DNA of 64,000 nucleotides from Nostoc sp. PCC 7524 (lineage in GTDB: Bacteria > Cyanobacteriota > Cyanobacteriia > Cyanobacteriales > Nostocaceae), in NCBI RefSeq assembly GCF_000316645.1, contig NC_019684.1, positions 2,633,501-2,697,500 on the forward strand, in the 5' to 3' direction. The first letter of the stretch is position 1; each line of letters begins with the position of its first letter. Below the pieces are notes generated by a model. It was not told where the DNA came from. It worked only from the letters and a program-made list of their open reading frames with translations, and searched no databases. Both the position numbers and the translations under genes were made by a program. Shown piece after piece: positions 44,105-54,156 of the stretch.

Positions 44105-47100
44105 ATGATCCCAGTACAACTTATCCTCAAAAACTTTCTGAGTTACCGTGATGCGACTGTAGATTTTCGGGGTTTGCACACGGCTTGTATTTGTGGTGCT
44201 AATGGAGCGGGTAAATCATCCCTGCTCGAAGCAATTACATGGGCAGTTTGGGGTGAAAGCCGAGCTGCTGCTGAAGACGATGTGATTCATTCTGGTGCTA
44301 AAGAAGTTAGGGTTGATTTCACTTTCCAAAACAACCAACAAACATATCGCATCATCCGCACTAGAGTTCGGGGTGCGGCTGGGGTTTTAGAATTTCAAAT
44401 TGAAACGCCCTCTGGGTTTCGTCCCCTGACTGCTAAGGGAGTCCGAGCCACCCAGGAATTGATTTTAGAATACATTAAGATAGATTACGATACTTTTATT
44501 AATTCTGCTTATTTGCGTCAAGGACGTGCAGATGAATTCATGCTCAAACGTCCTAGCGAAAGGAAAGAGATTTTAGCAGAGTTACTCAAGCTCAATCAAT
44601 ATGATCAATTAGAGGAAAGAGCTAAAGAATTATCGCGGCAATGTAAAGCTAGAGCCGAAGAACTAGAGCGTTCTTTGGAGTCGATTAAAACTCAGTTACA
44701 ACAACGCCAGACAACTCAAGCTCAACGGGCAGAATTAGAAGCTGAAATTAACAAACTACAACAAATACAAGCTTTCGACAATATTCAACTGCAAAGTTTG
44801 CAAGTTGTCCAACATCAACGTACAAATTGGGAACAACAGCTGAACTTTGTCAGGCAGCAATATCAAAATTTAACTCAAGATTGCGATCGCCTACAACAAG
44901 AGCAAGGAGCATTACAAAGTCAAATTGCCCAATTAACAGCCTTACTCAACCAAGAAACGGAGATAAAAAACGGCTACGCCCATTATCAAAATCTGCAATC
45001 GGAAGAAGAAGCCTTCGCCCTGAAATTTGAACAACATACTCAAGCTACGGCACTCCGGCAACAAAAACAGCAACAACTCACTAAACAAATTCACGAGTTA
45101 GAAAGGCAACTACAACAAGTTCAAGGACAACTGGCAGCTTTACAACAGCAAGAGCAAGAAATTCACCAAACCCTGGCTAAATCCGGGGAAATTGAATCTG
45201 CCTTAGCCCAACTCGCCGCCGCCCGTCGTCATCTAGCTCATTTAGATGAACTACAGATGCAAGTTGCGCCTTTATTGCAGCAACGACAAAATTTACAAAG
45301 TCATTTAGATCGGGTTCATGCTGGGTTGGTAGCGCGACTAGAACAGCTACAAGCTACAGAAAACCAACTCAAACGAGCTTCGCAACGCCAACCCCAACTG
45401 CAACAAGCAGTGATGGAAGTCGCAATGCAGATTGATCAAATGGAGAAGGATCGGGTTTATCTGCAACGAGTTCAGGAAAAAGGACAAGAAAGACGACACT
45501 TTATAGAACGTCTGCAAGCTCAACACCGGGAATATGAAAGATTATTGGGAGAGTTAGAGCAGAAATTGCAAATGCTGCGTCATCCCGATGCTATCTGTCC
45601 ATTATGTGAACGCCCTTTGGATGAACATCATTGGAATCGGGTAGTAGACAAAACCAAAGATGAGTACAAAGAGACTGAGGGGCAGTTGTGGGTATTTCGG
45701 GAACAAATGGCGGTTTCAGATAGAGAAATTCAACTATTGAGGCAAGAATACCGGGAAATAGCCCAGAAATTGCAAGTTTATGACACCTTAAGAGAGCAAA
45801 GAGGACAATTAGCCGCGCAATTACAATCTACCAGTGACGCAGAACAACAGTTACAGCAATTAGCTGCCGAAAGACAACATCTAGAGCGATCGCTCCAAGC
45901 TGGTGATTACGCCTCAGCCCAACAAGCCGAACTCCGACAATTAGAACAATATCTGCAACAACTGAATTACAATGAGCAAGACCATGCTCTGGCGCGAAGC
46001 GAAGTAGAAAGGTGGCGGTGGGCAGAAATTAAACAAGGGCAAATCAAAGACGCGGCTAAACGTCAAGCCCAACTAGCAGCCCGTAAACCAGAATTACAAG
46101 CCCAAATCACTCAATTACAAACGAGAATCCAGCAAGAGCAAATAGACTCTGACTGTGCCAGACAAATCAAGGCTTTGGAGGCGCAAATCAACGAAATTGG
46201 CTATAGTTCTGAGCAGCACAACAACCTCCGCACTGCCCTCCGTCAAGCCCAATCTTGGCAATTACGCTATCAGCAATTGGTATCAGCCCAACAACAATAT
46301 CCCCAACTCCAAGGGCGATTACAAGATTTAGCAACATCTAGAACCGCCAGATTGCAAGAGCGTGAACAACTAGCTACCCAAATTACCAGCATTGAGCAAC
46401 AGTTAGCTGCATCTGCCAATCCCATTGAGCAGATTCAAGCTTTAGAGCAACAAATAGCCACCCGCAGACGACAACTTGATGAATGTATCAGTCAGTTGGG
46501 GCGTTTAGAACAGTTGGTACTGCAACTAGAAAATCTGCAAACTCAGTATGAGGAACAGCAGCAACAACTGCAATCATGCAAACGACAACATCGAGTATAT
46601 CAGGAATTAACGCAAGCGTTTGGTAAAAATGGCATCCAAGCTTTGATGATTGAGAATGTGTTACCTCAATTAGAAGCGGAGACAAATCAATTACTTTCCC
46701 GACTGAGTGGGAATCAGTTACACGTACAATTTATTACCCAAAAGGCAGGACGACACGGCAAATCTACCAAGAAAAATGCCAAATTAATTGACACCTTAGA
46801 TATTTTAATTGCCGATGCCAGAGGCACACGCGCCTATGAGACGTACTCTGGTGGGGAAGCATTTAGAATTAACTTTGCAATTCGGTTAGCCTTGGCGAAA
46901 TTATTAGCACAAAGAGCTGGAGCAGCATTGCAATTATTGATTGTAGATGAAGGTTTTGGGACACAGGACGCGGAAGGATGCGATCGCCTGATTGCTGCTA
47001 TTAATGCGATCGCCAATGATTTTGCCTGCATCCTCACCGTCACCCATATGCCCCACCTCAAGGAAGCTTTCCAAGCCAGAATCGAGGTGAATAAAAATCA

Positions 47101-47131
47101 ACAAGGTTCTCAAGTTCGGTTGTTAACTTGA
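44105..47131 (+). CDS. sbcC: Exonuclease subunit SbcC
   Basis: 1008 aa SMC-like ATPase. Walker A GANGAGKSS at residues 31-39, followed by a long Gln-rich coiled coil. The zinc hook CPLC is at 498-501, half-way, as expected. A second coiled coil returns to the C-terminal ATPase lobe with the signature TYSGGEAFRINFAIRLALAKLL and Walker B LLIVDEGFGTQD. With the SbcD nuclease it cuts DNA hairpins and blocked ends. sbcD is not adjacent. In a genome full of palindromic repeats this complex is likely important for replication. Confidence 0.95.
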   Translation: MIPVQLILKNFLSYRDATVDFRGLHTACICGANGAGKSSLLEAITWAVWGESRAAAEDDVIHSGAKEVRVDFTFQNNQQTYRIIRTRVRGAAGVLEFQIETPSGFRPLTAKGVRATQELILEYIKIDYDTFINSAYLRQGRADEFMLKRPSERKEILAELLKLNQYDQLEERAKELSRQCKARAEELERSLESIKTQLQQRQTTQAQRAELEAEINKLQQIQAFDNIQLQSLQVVQHQRTNWEQQLNFVRQQYQNLTQDCDRLQQEQGALQSQIAQLTALLNQETEIKNGYAHYQNLQSEEEAFALKFEQHTQATALRQQKQQQLTKQIHELERQLQQVQGQLAALQQQEQEIHQTLAKSGEIESALAQLAAARRHLAHLDELQMQVAPLLQQRQNLQSHLDRVHAGLVARLEQLQATENQLKRASQRQPQLQQAVMEVAMQIDQMEKDRVYLQRVQEKGQERRHFIERLQAQHREYERLLGELEQKLQMLRHPDAICPLCERPLDEHHWNRVVDKTKDEYKETEGQLWVFREQMAVSDREIQLLRQEYREIAQKLQVYDTLREQRGQLAAQLQSTSDAEQQLQQLAAERQHLERSLQAGDYASAQQAELRQLEQYLQQLNYNEQDHALARSEVERWRWAEIKQGQIKDAAKRQAQLAARKPELQAQITQLQTRIQQEQIDSDCARQIKALEAQINEIGYSSEQHNNLRTALRQAQSWQLRYQQLVSAQQQYPQLQGRLQDLATSRTARLQEREQLATQITSIEQQLAASANPIEQIQALEQQIATRRRQLDECISQLGRLEQLVLQLENLQTQYEEQQQQLQSCKRQHRVYQELTQAFGKNGIQALMIENVLPQLEAETNQLLSRLSGNQLHVQFITQKAGRHGKSTKKNAKLIDTLDILIADARGTRAYETYSGGEAFRINFAIRLALAKLLAQRAGAALQLLIVDEGFGTQDAEGCDRLIAAINAIANDFACILTVTHMPHLKEAFQARIEVNKNQQGSQVRLLT

Positions 47132-47170
47132 GGGGATTGGGGATTGGGTAAAAATTCTACCTTGTCTCCC

Positions 47171-47256
47171 CTCACTCCCACCCTACGGGAAGCAAGCTAC
47201 ATCTTCCCCCACTCCCCTCACTCCCACCCTACGGGAAGCAAGCTACATCTTCCCCT
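47171..47256. repeat. 46-bp direct duplication with a small palindrome
   Basis: A unit beginning CTCACTCCCACCCTACGGGA and continuing AGCAAGCTACATCTTCCCC occurs twice, with a period of 46 bp. The core CCCTACGGG is a small palindrome. The surrounding DNA to 47304 is a pyrimidine-rich simple repeat between the convergent sbcC and peptidoglycan-binding genes. Confidence 0.8.
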
Positions 47257-47304
47257 GCTCCCCCACTCCCCCACTCCCTACGCCCCACTCCCTACTCCCC
47301 ACTC

Positions 47305-48882
47305 CTAGAAATACTGCACTCTCGCATCTACACCATTGGAGCGTAACATTCTGGATCTTTGCTCGGCAAAGGAGCGATCGCTAAATGCGCCAGCATTGAC
47401 ATAATTGCCTAAATTGGATCTAGCGACAAAAGCATTGGGTACATAACGTAGCACCTGATTGAGAGTATTGGGATTGGTAATTGGCACTACTACCACATAG
47501 CGATTATTGCCAAACTGATTAGAACGATTATCTACAGGAATAGGATTGCTAAAGTTATTGAAATTATTGACAGCGATGGGAGTATTAACGCTATTAAAGT
47601 CTAATGCTTGCCATGTTTGCCAATCAACCCTCCCCGTTGGGTTGATTTGATAGGCTTGCTGGAAACTAGCTACAGATGCTCTAGTATATTCGTCAAAGTA
47701 GCCGTCTATACTACCATCAAAATAGCCCAACTCTGTTAAACGCTGTTGCACTGCTCTGACATTTTCACCTCTGTCGCCGACAAACAGAACATCTCTACTG
47801 AGCTGATTAGGGGATCTAGTTTGCCTGACTCTACGTACTGCCTCTAATATTTGTAAATCAGCAATGCCATCAGCCGCTAGTCTGTTATCTCGCTGAAATT
47901 GGATGATAGCATTACGGGTGATATTACCGACAGTACCAGTAGGGTTGGTATTAAAATATCCTAAATCCCGCAGTCGTTGCTGCAATTCTCTGACTTGTGA
48001 GGACGACAGACTGTTTCTATTTGGTGTTGAAGAAATACCCTCTAGGGCATTCCACGTTTGACGATTCACAACCCCCGTCGCCGAAAGTCCGGCTCGGCGT
48101 TGAAAGGCTATGACAGCATCTCTAGTCAGACCTCTAAAATTGCCCGTAGGTGTAGCATTAAAATATCCCAACTGCCGTAAACGCTGTTGCAGTCTAGTGA
48201 CAGCTTGTCCACGACTACCTTCAGACAGAACAGGATATTCACCACCAACATTACCTCCATTCACAGCATTACTGATGGCTTGTGCAGTTCTAGAACCAAC
48301 AACACCATCAGCCGTGATTCCCGAAGCTCGTTGAAAGCGGATAACTGCTTGCTGAGTCTCTGAGCCAAAATAGCCAGTGTTAGGGCCATTAAAATAACGC
48401 AACTGCTGCAAATTCCGTTGTAGTTGGGAAACAGCCGCGCCTCTACTACCAAACTGTAATCCGACGCTAGTGTTTCTACTGCCAACTCCAACCTGACAAG
48501 CTCTTTGGATAGCTGTTTGTGTACCGCTACCAACTACACCATCAGGCGTTAATCTATTGGCTCGCTGGAAACCAATCACCGCCCTTTGTGTCAAAGTAGC
48601 AAATTTACCTGTGACTGGGCCGTTAAAAAAACCTAATCTTTTTAAACACCTTTGAATATTTGCAACTTCAGCCCCACTACTGCCTACTTTCTGAAGTGCT
48701 AATGCTTCTTCAGCAATGTTTAAAATCCCTATAGTGAGCGCCACTGATAAAAAACGCATGGCGGCAACACTAGACAATTTCCGCCATTGTAAAAATTGCC
48801 AGTTAATCTGGAGCGGAACAAATTCAATGCTTTCAGACGCTTCGTAGACTGAGGCTAGATGCACATAACTAATGGTGTCCAT
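47305..48882 (-). CDS. Multi-domain peptidoglycan-binding protein with SPOR-like end
   Basis: 525 aa. The ATG at 48882 (MDTISYVHLASVYEASE) matches the start usual in this cyanobacterial family; an upstream TTG at 48951 is less likely. A hydrophobic segment (MRFLSVALTIGILNIAEEAL) serves as signal or anchor. Five peptidoglycan-binding units follow, each with a pattern like VANIQRCLKRLGFFNGPVTG and AVIGFQRANRLTPDGVVG. The C-terminal part (VARSNLGNYVNAGAFSDRSFAEQRSRMLRSNGVDARVQYF) resembles a SPOR domain. Likely anchors in or organises the cell wall. Confidence 0.88.
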   Translation of the reverse strand: MDTISYVHLASVYEASESIEFVPLQINWQFLQWRKLSSVAAMRFLSVALTIGILNIAEEALALQKVGSSGAEVANIQRCLKRLGFFNGPVTGKFATLTQRAVIGFQRANRLTPDGVVGSGTQTAIQRACQVGVGSRNTSVGLQFGSRGAAVSQLQRNLQQLRYFNGPNTGYFGSETQQAVIRFQRASGITADGVVGSRTAQAISNAVNGGNVGGEYPVLSEGSRGQAVTRLQQRLRQLGYFNATPTGNFRGLTRDAVIAFQRRAGLSATGVVNRQTWNALEGISSTPNRNSLSSSQVRELQQRLRDLGYFNTNPTGTVGNITRNAIIQFQRDNRLAADGIADLQILEAVRRVRQTRSPNQLSRDVLFVGDRGENVRAVQQRLTELGYFDGSIDGYFDEYTRASVASFQQAYQINPTGRVDWQTWQALDFNSVNTPIAVNNFNNFSNPIPVDNRSNQFGNNRYVVVVPITNPNTLNQVLRYVPNAFVARSNLGNYVNAGAFSDRSFAEQRSRMLRSNGVDARVQYF

Positions 48883-49357
48883 AATTTTCTTGCTACTTTT
48901 TGAGTGATAAAAATTCTCTTGTCTGGAATTTGATGTACTAAAAGAGTTCAACCATCGCGGAAACTTTGGGAAAAAACTCCAATTCAGTTAAATTCCAGCA
49001 GAGAAGCAAAGAAATTTGGATGCTAGGCGATCATTGACAGGGAAACTGAAAATATACTGCTATTGTCTGATATCAATAGAATAGGCAATAGGAAAGAAGG
49101 GAGTAGAGGTGTATTGAGTGTTTTATGCGTTAGCGCAGGCTACACCAACACGAATCAAATAGGAGTCCTATATTAAGTAAGTTGCATTGAATGTTGCAAA
49201 TATAACTTATATCAAAATATACCACTTTTCTAGGGTGATAATCATAACTATTGACTATTAACTTTCTAATTAACAAAATTTAGGGGTTTAAGTCCCCGAC
49301 TTCTATCAAGCCCAAGTGTTGTGGTGGGGTCTAAATCCCCTTCATAACACGGAAAAA
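48883..49357. other. Gene-free stretch upstream of the peptidoglycan-binding gene
   Basis: About 475 bases with no recognised gene. GCGTTAGCGCAGGCTACACC at about 49130 looks like a Nostoc small dispersed repeat. The promoter of the minus-strand gene should lie in the first 150 bases. Confidence 0.4.
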
Positions 49358-49407
49358 GCGAATTGCGAATTGCGAATTGCGAATTGCGAATTGCGAATTG
49401 CGAATTG
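49358..49407. repeat. GCGAATT heptamer tract
   Basis: Seven perfect copies of GCGAATT in the 3' flank of the SH3 protein gene, ending just before its stop codon region. Confidence 0.93.
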
Positions 49408-49413
49408 GTTTAA

Positions 49414-49911
49414 TCATTCACTCTCACGTCCAATATTACCTGCTCTTACCCAACCTTCTTGTTGGCTAGTTTCGGTGCGAATTTTCACCCAGCTTTTATC
49501 TTGGTTTTCTTGCAAAACGATAATTTTTTCGTTAAAACCAACACCGCCCACACGTTGAGCATCTTGAGTGGGTTCAGCCCGTAAGCTTAAGCCTTGATTC
49601 CAGGTGACACGTCCTCGGTAGGCTCCTGGCGGTAATGCTTCTGATGTAGCTGTGGGAGAAGGGGAGGGTGAGGGAGATGTGGTTGGACTAGGTGAAGTTG
49701 TAGATTGAGGCGTGGGTGTAGGTGGATTTTGTCCGTCAGTTTTTTGGGGAGTTGGGGCTTTTACGGCAGGACTATCATTAGCATAAATCGGTCTGGCAGG
49801 TGGGATTGCTGTTCTATTAATGAAATAGAGTGCTACAGCAACACCGCTACCAACTAAAACCGCGATCGCTAATAAAAATCCCAATATAAATTTAAGTAAA
49901 CCAGAAAGCAT
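49414..49911 (-). CDS. Membrane-anchored SH3-domain protein
   Basis: 165 aa from ATG 49911 (MLSGLLKFILGFLLAIAV); ten codons of upstream open frame were rejected because this start gives a clean N-terminal anchor. One membrane helix (residues 5-31), a long Pro/Ser/Thr linker (TPTPQSTTSPSPTTSPSPSP), then a bacterial SH3 domain of about 65 residues (GRVTWNQGLSLRAEPTQDAQRVGGV ... SWVKIRTETSQQEGWVRAGNIG). Such domains bind cell-wall peptides. Topology places it in the periplasm. Confidence 0.82.
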   Translation of the reverse strand: MLSGLLKFILGFLLAIAVLVGSGVAVALYFINRTAIPPARPIYANDSPAVKAPTPQKTDGQNPPTPTPQSTTSPSPTTSPSPSPSPTATSEALPPGAYRGRVTWNQGLSLRAEPTQDAQRVGGVGFNEKIIVLQENQDKSWVKIRTETSQQEGWVRAGNIGRESE

Positions 49912-50028
49912 ATTTATATCCTCATCACCATTAATGGTCATTAGTCAATAGTCCATATTAATCATTAACTGTGAATTATGGACTATTGACCTTGAATTCG
50001 CTAATTGTTGCCACTGTATGGGGGTATG

Positions 50029-51540
50029 TTAGCGGAGCTTACCGAAAGTATCGCTTAAAGGACTTTGTTTGGAAGCTAGACGCGCTCTCCCCGCAGCTGC
50101 CCATTCTTGCAGTTTTTGAATTTGCTCAACAGCTGTTCTAGCTAGGGGAATAATCTGACTGGCTGATTCCAAAATATCATCAGTGGTAAAATCTCGGTTT
50201 TGACTAAATCCAATGTGCATTGCTTCAATTAACGTTTGCTCAATCTCGGCTCCAGAAAAATCTGGTGTTTCGTATGCTAACCGCTCAATGTCATAATTTT
50301 TCAAATTGTGGGGGCGCAGTCGGGATAAATGTACATTAAAAATGGCTTTTCTTTCTTCTTGAGTAGGTAAGCCAACAAAGAAAATCTCATCAAACCTGCC
50401 TTTACGCAGCATTTCTGGCGGTAAGGCTTGGATGTCGTTGGCGGTAGCCACCACAAACACAGGGGAGGTTTTTTCTGCTAGCCAGGTGATAAATGTCCCA
50501 AATACCCGGCTGGTTGTTCCTGCGTCACCTTTGCTACCAAGCCCCGAAAAGGCTTTGTCTATTTCGTCAATCCACAACACACAAGGGGCTAGGGCTTCCG
50601 CCACTTGGATCATTTGGCGGGTGCGAGATTCTGATTCACCGACTAAACCTGCAAATAACCGTCCTACATCTAACCGTAGTAGAGGTAAATGCCAATGATG
50701 AGCGATCGCTTTGGCGGTTAATGATTTACCTGTTCCCTGAATCCCTACTAATAATAAGCCTCTAGGATGGGGTAAACCATACTGACGCGCCCGTTCAGTA
50801 AATGAACCACCGCGCCGCAATAGCCAATCTTTCAAGTTATCTAGTCCACCAATATCAGAAATTTGCTCTGTGGCGGGGTAAAAGTCGAGGATTTGGGTTT
50901 GGCGGATAGTTTGGCGTTTTTCCTCTAAAACTAAATCTACGTCTTCCGGTTGTAATTCCCCGTGGGTAGCGATCGCTCTGGCTAAAACTCGGCGTATCCG
51001 TTCCATTGATAACCCTTGGCAAGAACGCACCAAATCATCTATAACTTTCCCTGACAGAGAATTACCAGTGGCTTGTAATAAGCGTTCTACCTCTGTTTTA
51101 ATTTCGTTACCGGCGGGTAAAGGAAACTCGACAACCGTTAAGACTTCGGTTAAATCATCAGGAATCGCAATGCGGGGCGATAACAAGACAATATTCTTAG
51201 GTTGCGACTTCAACAGTCGCGCTAGGTTGCGGAGTTTGCGAGCGATCGCCACATCATCTAAAAACCGATGATAGTCTCGTAAAATTAAAATGGCTGGGGC
51301 TGAGGCTGATAATTTTTCCACAAATTCCAAAGCTTGCAGAGGGTTACGCCGTCCAAATCCCTCATCATTGGGGTTTCCTTGGTAGCCATCCACAAAATCC
51401 CAAGTATATACAGGGCGATTACCTTGATTGTTAGCTTCTTCTCGAATCGCTGTTTCTACCCGTTCCTCTTCATAGGTGGGAATATAAATTAATGGGTAGC
51501 GAGCGCGTAGTAGCAGTTTAAACTCTTCACGAAAGTTCAT
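50029..51540 (-). CDS. ycf46: AAA ATPase Ycf46
   Basis: 503 aa from ATG 51540 ([20 protein letters not shown]). The N-terminal half is the Ycf46-specific domain. The C-terminal half is an AAA module: Walker [16 protein letters not shown], Walker [13 protein letters not shown], sensor and arginine finger [22 protein letters not shown]. Ycf46 occurs in cyanobacteria and some plastid genomes and has been tied to regulation of photosynthesis or carbon uptake. Its start overlaps the stop of the upstream DUF4058 gene by four bases, so the two are translationally coupled. Confidence 0.93.
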   Translation of the reverse strand: MNFREEFKLLLRARYPLIYIPTYEEERVETAIREEANNQGNRPVYTWDFVDGYQGNPNDEGFGRRNPLQALEFVEKLSASAPAILILRDYHRFLDDVAIARKLRNLARLLKSQPKNIVLLSPRIAIPDDLTEVLTVVEFPLPAGNEIKTEVERLLQATGNSLSGKVIDDLVRSCQGLSMERIRRVLARAIATHGELQPEDVDLVLEEKRQTIRQTQILDFYPATEQISDIGGLDNLKDWLLRRGGSFTERARQYGLPHPRGLLLVGIQGTGKSLTAKAIAHHWHLPLLRLDVGRLFAGLVGESESRTRQMIQVAEALAPCVLWIDEIDKAFSGLGSKGDAGTTSRVFGTFITWLAEKTSPVFVVATANDIQALPPEMLRKGRFDEIFFVGLPTQEERKAIFNVHLSRLRPHNLKNYDIERLAYETPDFSGAEIEQTLIEAMHIGFSQNRDFTTDDILESASQIIPLARTAVEQIQKLQEWAAAGRARLASKQSPLSDTFGKLR

Positions 51541-52313
51541 AGCTGTTGTAATAATGTATTTGCCCAAGTTGCATCAGTTTCTGGAAGGGGTGGAACTGGC
51601 TCCTGTGTATAATCTATAGCTAAATCAAATCCGGCGCGATCGTATACACCATCTATTAATACTTTTAAATCTATTATTGGTTCTGTATCACCCCGACGTA
51701 AGGGTAACAAAAAAGTGGGAATTTGTTCTTGCAACTCAAAAGGATATAATTCTGCTTTGGGGCGGTATTCACTACGACTCACCAAAATTCGATAGTTTGA
51801 TGTAATCGGCATTCCCACAATAGGCATAGGTTCACCACTGCGTAATAAGTCAATTTCTACTAGATTAGTGAAGCTACCTAATATTTGCTGACGTTTGCTT
51901 TCGTATGCTTTTCTTCCCTCACCAGGACGTTTATTTTTAGGTGAAAGTACCTCAATTGTTGTTACAACTTCCCCTGTTCCCACTTCTCGCACTTGTAGAT
52001 AGCTTTCCCTAACTTCTTCTGGTATGGGAACGTTAACAGTCACAGGTTTTGCTGGTGGTGAAGCTACAGCAAGTGTAGATTGTTCCTTTTCGGAATTCGT
52101 CAGAGAACGTCCAACAACTACATCAGGAATACCAACTAAAACAGAATTTTCATCTGTCATTTGATATACGCGTTTTTCTACTGCTACACGGTATTTTGGT
52201 CGCAGTTGAGGAGCGATTTCATCTGCGATCGCAATTATTAATCTACTGTGAACTTCTGGCCAGAGTTCTGGATTTTCCAGGTAGGGGTTCATCCCCGGAA
52301 ACGGTGAGGGCAT
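51537..52313 (-). CDS. DUF4058 family protein
   Basis: 258 aa. MPSPFPGMNPYLENPELWPEVHSRLI is the strongly conserved start of DUF4058. TTIEVLSPKNKRPGEGRKAYESKRQQIL resembles a PD-(D/E)XK nuclease core (E-x-K) like that of Uma2 proteins. The end GFDLAIDYTQEPVPPL is also conserved. Genes of this kind are amplified in filamentous cyanobacteria; function unknown. Four-base overlap with ycf46 downstream. Confidence 0.87.
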   Translation of the reverse strand: MPSPFPGMNPYLENPELWPEVHSRLIIAIADEIAPQLRPKYRVAVEKRVYQMTDENSVLVGIPDVVVGRSLTNSEKEQSTLAVASPPAKPVTVNVPIPEEVRESYLQVREVGTGEVVTTIEVLSPKNKRPGEGRKAYESKRQQILGSFTNLVEIDLLRSGEPMPIVGMPITSNYRILVSRSEYRPKAELYPFELQEQIPTFLLPLRRGDTEPIIDLKVLIDGVYDRAGFDLAIDYTQEPVPPLPETDATWANTLLQQL

Positions 52314-52365
52314 GGGTTGGTCATGATAGAGTGCTTAAGGCTAATGCTAGCAATCTGTTAATTCT

Positions 52366-52551
52366 ATGACTACTGCACAAACTTGGTATATTGTCAAGCA
52401 AAATACAGGTAATTGTGAAATCGTCCCCAGCGAGCAAGTTGGGGACGATGGTGTAAATATTATTGAACAGTGGGGGCCTTTTAGTTCGCCAGAGGAAGCG
52501 ATCGCCCGCCGCATCGGATTAATTAGGGCTGGCAAGTGCCAACCCCAGTAA
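52366..52551 (+). CDS. Small cyanobacterial protein of unknown function
   Basis: 61 aa. WYIVKQNTGNCEIVPSEQ, a central EQWGPFSSPEEAIARRIGLIRAGKC. Looks like a compact alpha/beta protein. Compact, ends two bases from the stop of the protease gene on the other strand. No known domain. Confidence 0.6.
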   Translation: MTTAQTWYIVKQNTGNCEIVPSEQVGDDGVNIIEQWGPFSSPEEAIARRIGLIRAGKCQPQ

Positions 52552-52553
52552 AT

Positions 52554-53855
52554 TTATAATTGGGTGTTTTGATTTGTGTCTGCCGTTGGTGTTCTTTGGG
52601 CAGCAATTTGTTTACCCAAGACTTCCAAAGCTTTAGCGAATTGGGGATCTGCTGATGTGCCGATTTTGTCCCGTTCACGTAGCCATAATTCTTGACGTTG
52701 AGCATCCGTCAACTCTACTTTGACATCTGGATCTACACCATGCTTGTTAATATCTTTCCCACTGGGGGTATGATACTTAGCAATTGTGACTGCCAAACCT
52801 GAACCATCTTCTAGTGGACGTACAGATTGTACTAAGCCTTTACCAAAGGTTTGCGTACCTACTAAGACAGCACGTTTATTATCTTGCAACGCACCTGAGA
52901 GAATTTCACTGGCACTAGCTGAACCTTTATCGATCAGGATGACTAAGGGTTTGTTCGTCAAAGCACGCCCATTAGCTACTTCTCGTTCTTGTTCTCCTTT
53001 GCGGTCAATGGTAGAAACAATGGTGCCTTTATCTAGCCACATCCGCGCAATTTCCACACTGGCGAATAACAAACCGCCAGGATTACCGCGCAAATCCATT
53101 ATGTAGCCATCTACTTGCTGTTTTTCTAAATTTCTAATGGCTTGCTGCATTTCTTTGGCAGCGTTGGCACTAAATTGATTTAACCGGATGTAGCCAACTT
53201 TGCCTACAGGAGTTTGCTGTTGGGAAAAACGTACGGGATGGATTTCAATCCGCGCCCGTGTGATTTTAAATTCTTTTTGTTGACCGTTGCGCTGGATAGT
53301 CAAGACTACTTTTGACCCAGGTTCACCTCGGATTAAGGATACCGCTTGGTTGGTATCCATTCCCTTAGTGCTTTTGCCGTCTATTTTGAGGATGACATCC
53401 TTAGAAAGAATGCCTGCCTTAAATGCAGGTGTATCTTCAATGGGGGCAATTACTACCAGTTGCTTGGTTTTTTCATCTTGGCTGATGGTGATACCGATAC
53501 CTGTGAGTTCTCCAGAGGTATCAACCTGCATATTCTTGAATTCTTGCGGATCCATAAACCGGGTATATGGGTCTTCTAGCTTTTTCAGCATTTCCCGTAT
53601 GGACTTGTAAGCTTCTTCCTGACTACTGTAGGTCTTGTTTAGGTACTCCTTACGTACAGCTACCCAGTCAACCTGATTGAAAGTTCCGTCTACATATTGG
53701 CGCTGCACGATTTGCCAAACTTCGTCTACCAATTCCTTGGGACTAGCTTTGAATAACGCCTGACCGCGAGAGTGAATGCCAAGGCTAGTAACTGCGATCG
53801 TGGAGAGTGTTACTGCCGTAGCACCCAAAACAAGCCTACTTTTTGTAATCACCAT
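52554..53855 (-). CDS. C-terminal processing protease (S41 family)
   Basis: 433 aa with an N-terminal signal anchor (SRLVLGATAVTLSTIAVTSL). A cap region, a PDZ domain (IEDTPAFKAGILSKDVILKIDGKSTKGM) and the protease core follow. The catalytic Ser is in KGSASASEILSGAL and the Lys in TFGKGLVQS. It acts in the thylakoid lumen or periplasm; family members trim the D1 protein of photosystem II or degrade faulty exported proteins. Which paralogue (CtpA, CtpB or CtpC) cannot be settled here. Confidence 0.9.
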   Translation of the reverse strand: MVITKSRLVLGATAVTLSTIAVTSLGIHSRGQALFKASPKELVDEVWQIVQRQYVDGTFNQVDWVAVRKEYLNKTYSSQEEAYKSIREMLKKLEDPYTRFMDPQEFKNMQVDTSGELTGIGITISQDEKTKQLVVIAPIEDTPAFKAGILSKDVILKIDGKSTKGMDTNQAVSLIRGEPGSKVVLTIQRNGQQKEFKITRARIEIHPVRFSQQQTPVGKVGYIRLNQFSANAAKEMQQAIRNLEKQQVDGYIMDLRGNPGGLLFASVEIARMWLDKGTIVSTIDRKGEQEREVANGRALTNKPLVILIDKGSASASEILSGALQDNKRAVLVGTQTFGKGLVQSVRPLEDGSGLAVTIAKYHTPSGKDINKHGVDPDVKVELTDAQRQELWLRERDKIGTSADPQFAKALEVLGKQIAAQRTPTADTNQNTQL

Positions 53856-54005
53856 AATGACAGCTGCGTCAGAGGGAAAAATTTATAGTCAGTATGCTCA
53901 ATCTAACACAGGGTAAACTGTAACGACCGAGATGTATTTCTAACTTCATCAAAATAATCTATAATCCGGCGACCTAGCTGTTTGCTGTTTACAAAAAGTT
54001 TATTA

Positions 54006-54081
54006 ATTGGGGATTGGGGACTGGGGATTGGGGATTGGGGATTGGGGATTGGGGATTGGGGACTGGGGACTGGGGATGGGG
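54006..54081. repeat. GGGGATT/GGGGACT heptamer array
   Basis: About ten heptamers between ispG and the protease gene, followed by a pyrimidine-rich stretch. A minus-strand open frame across it (53903-54172) is repeat-encoded and was not called. Confidence 0.92.
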
Positions 54082-54156
54082 CATGAAGAATAAATTCTCC
54101 CTCATCCTGCTCATCCTCCTCATCTCCCCTTACTCCCTTATCTCCTCCTGCTTCCT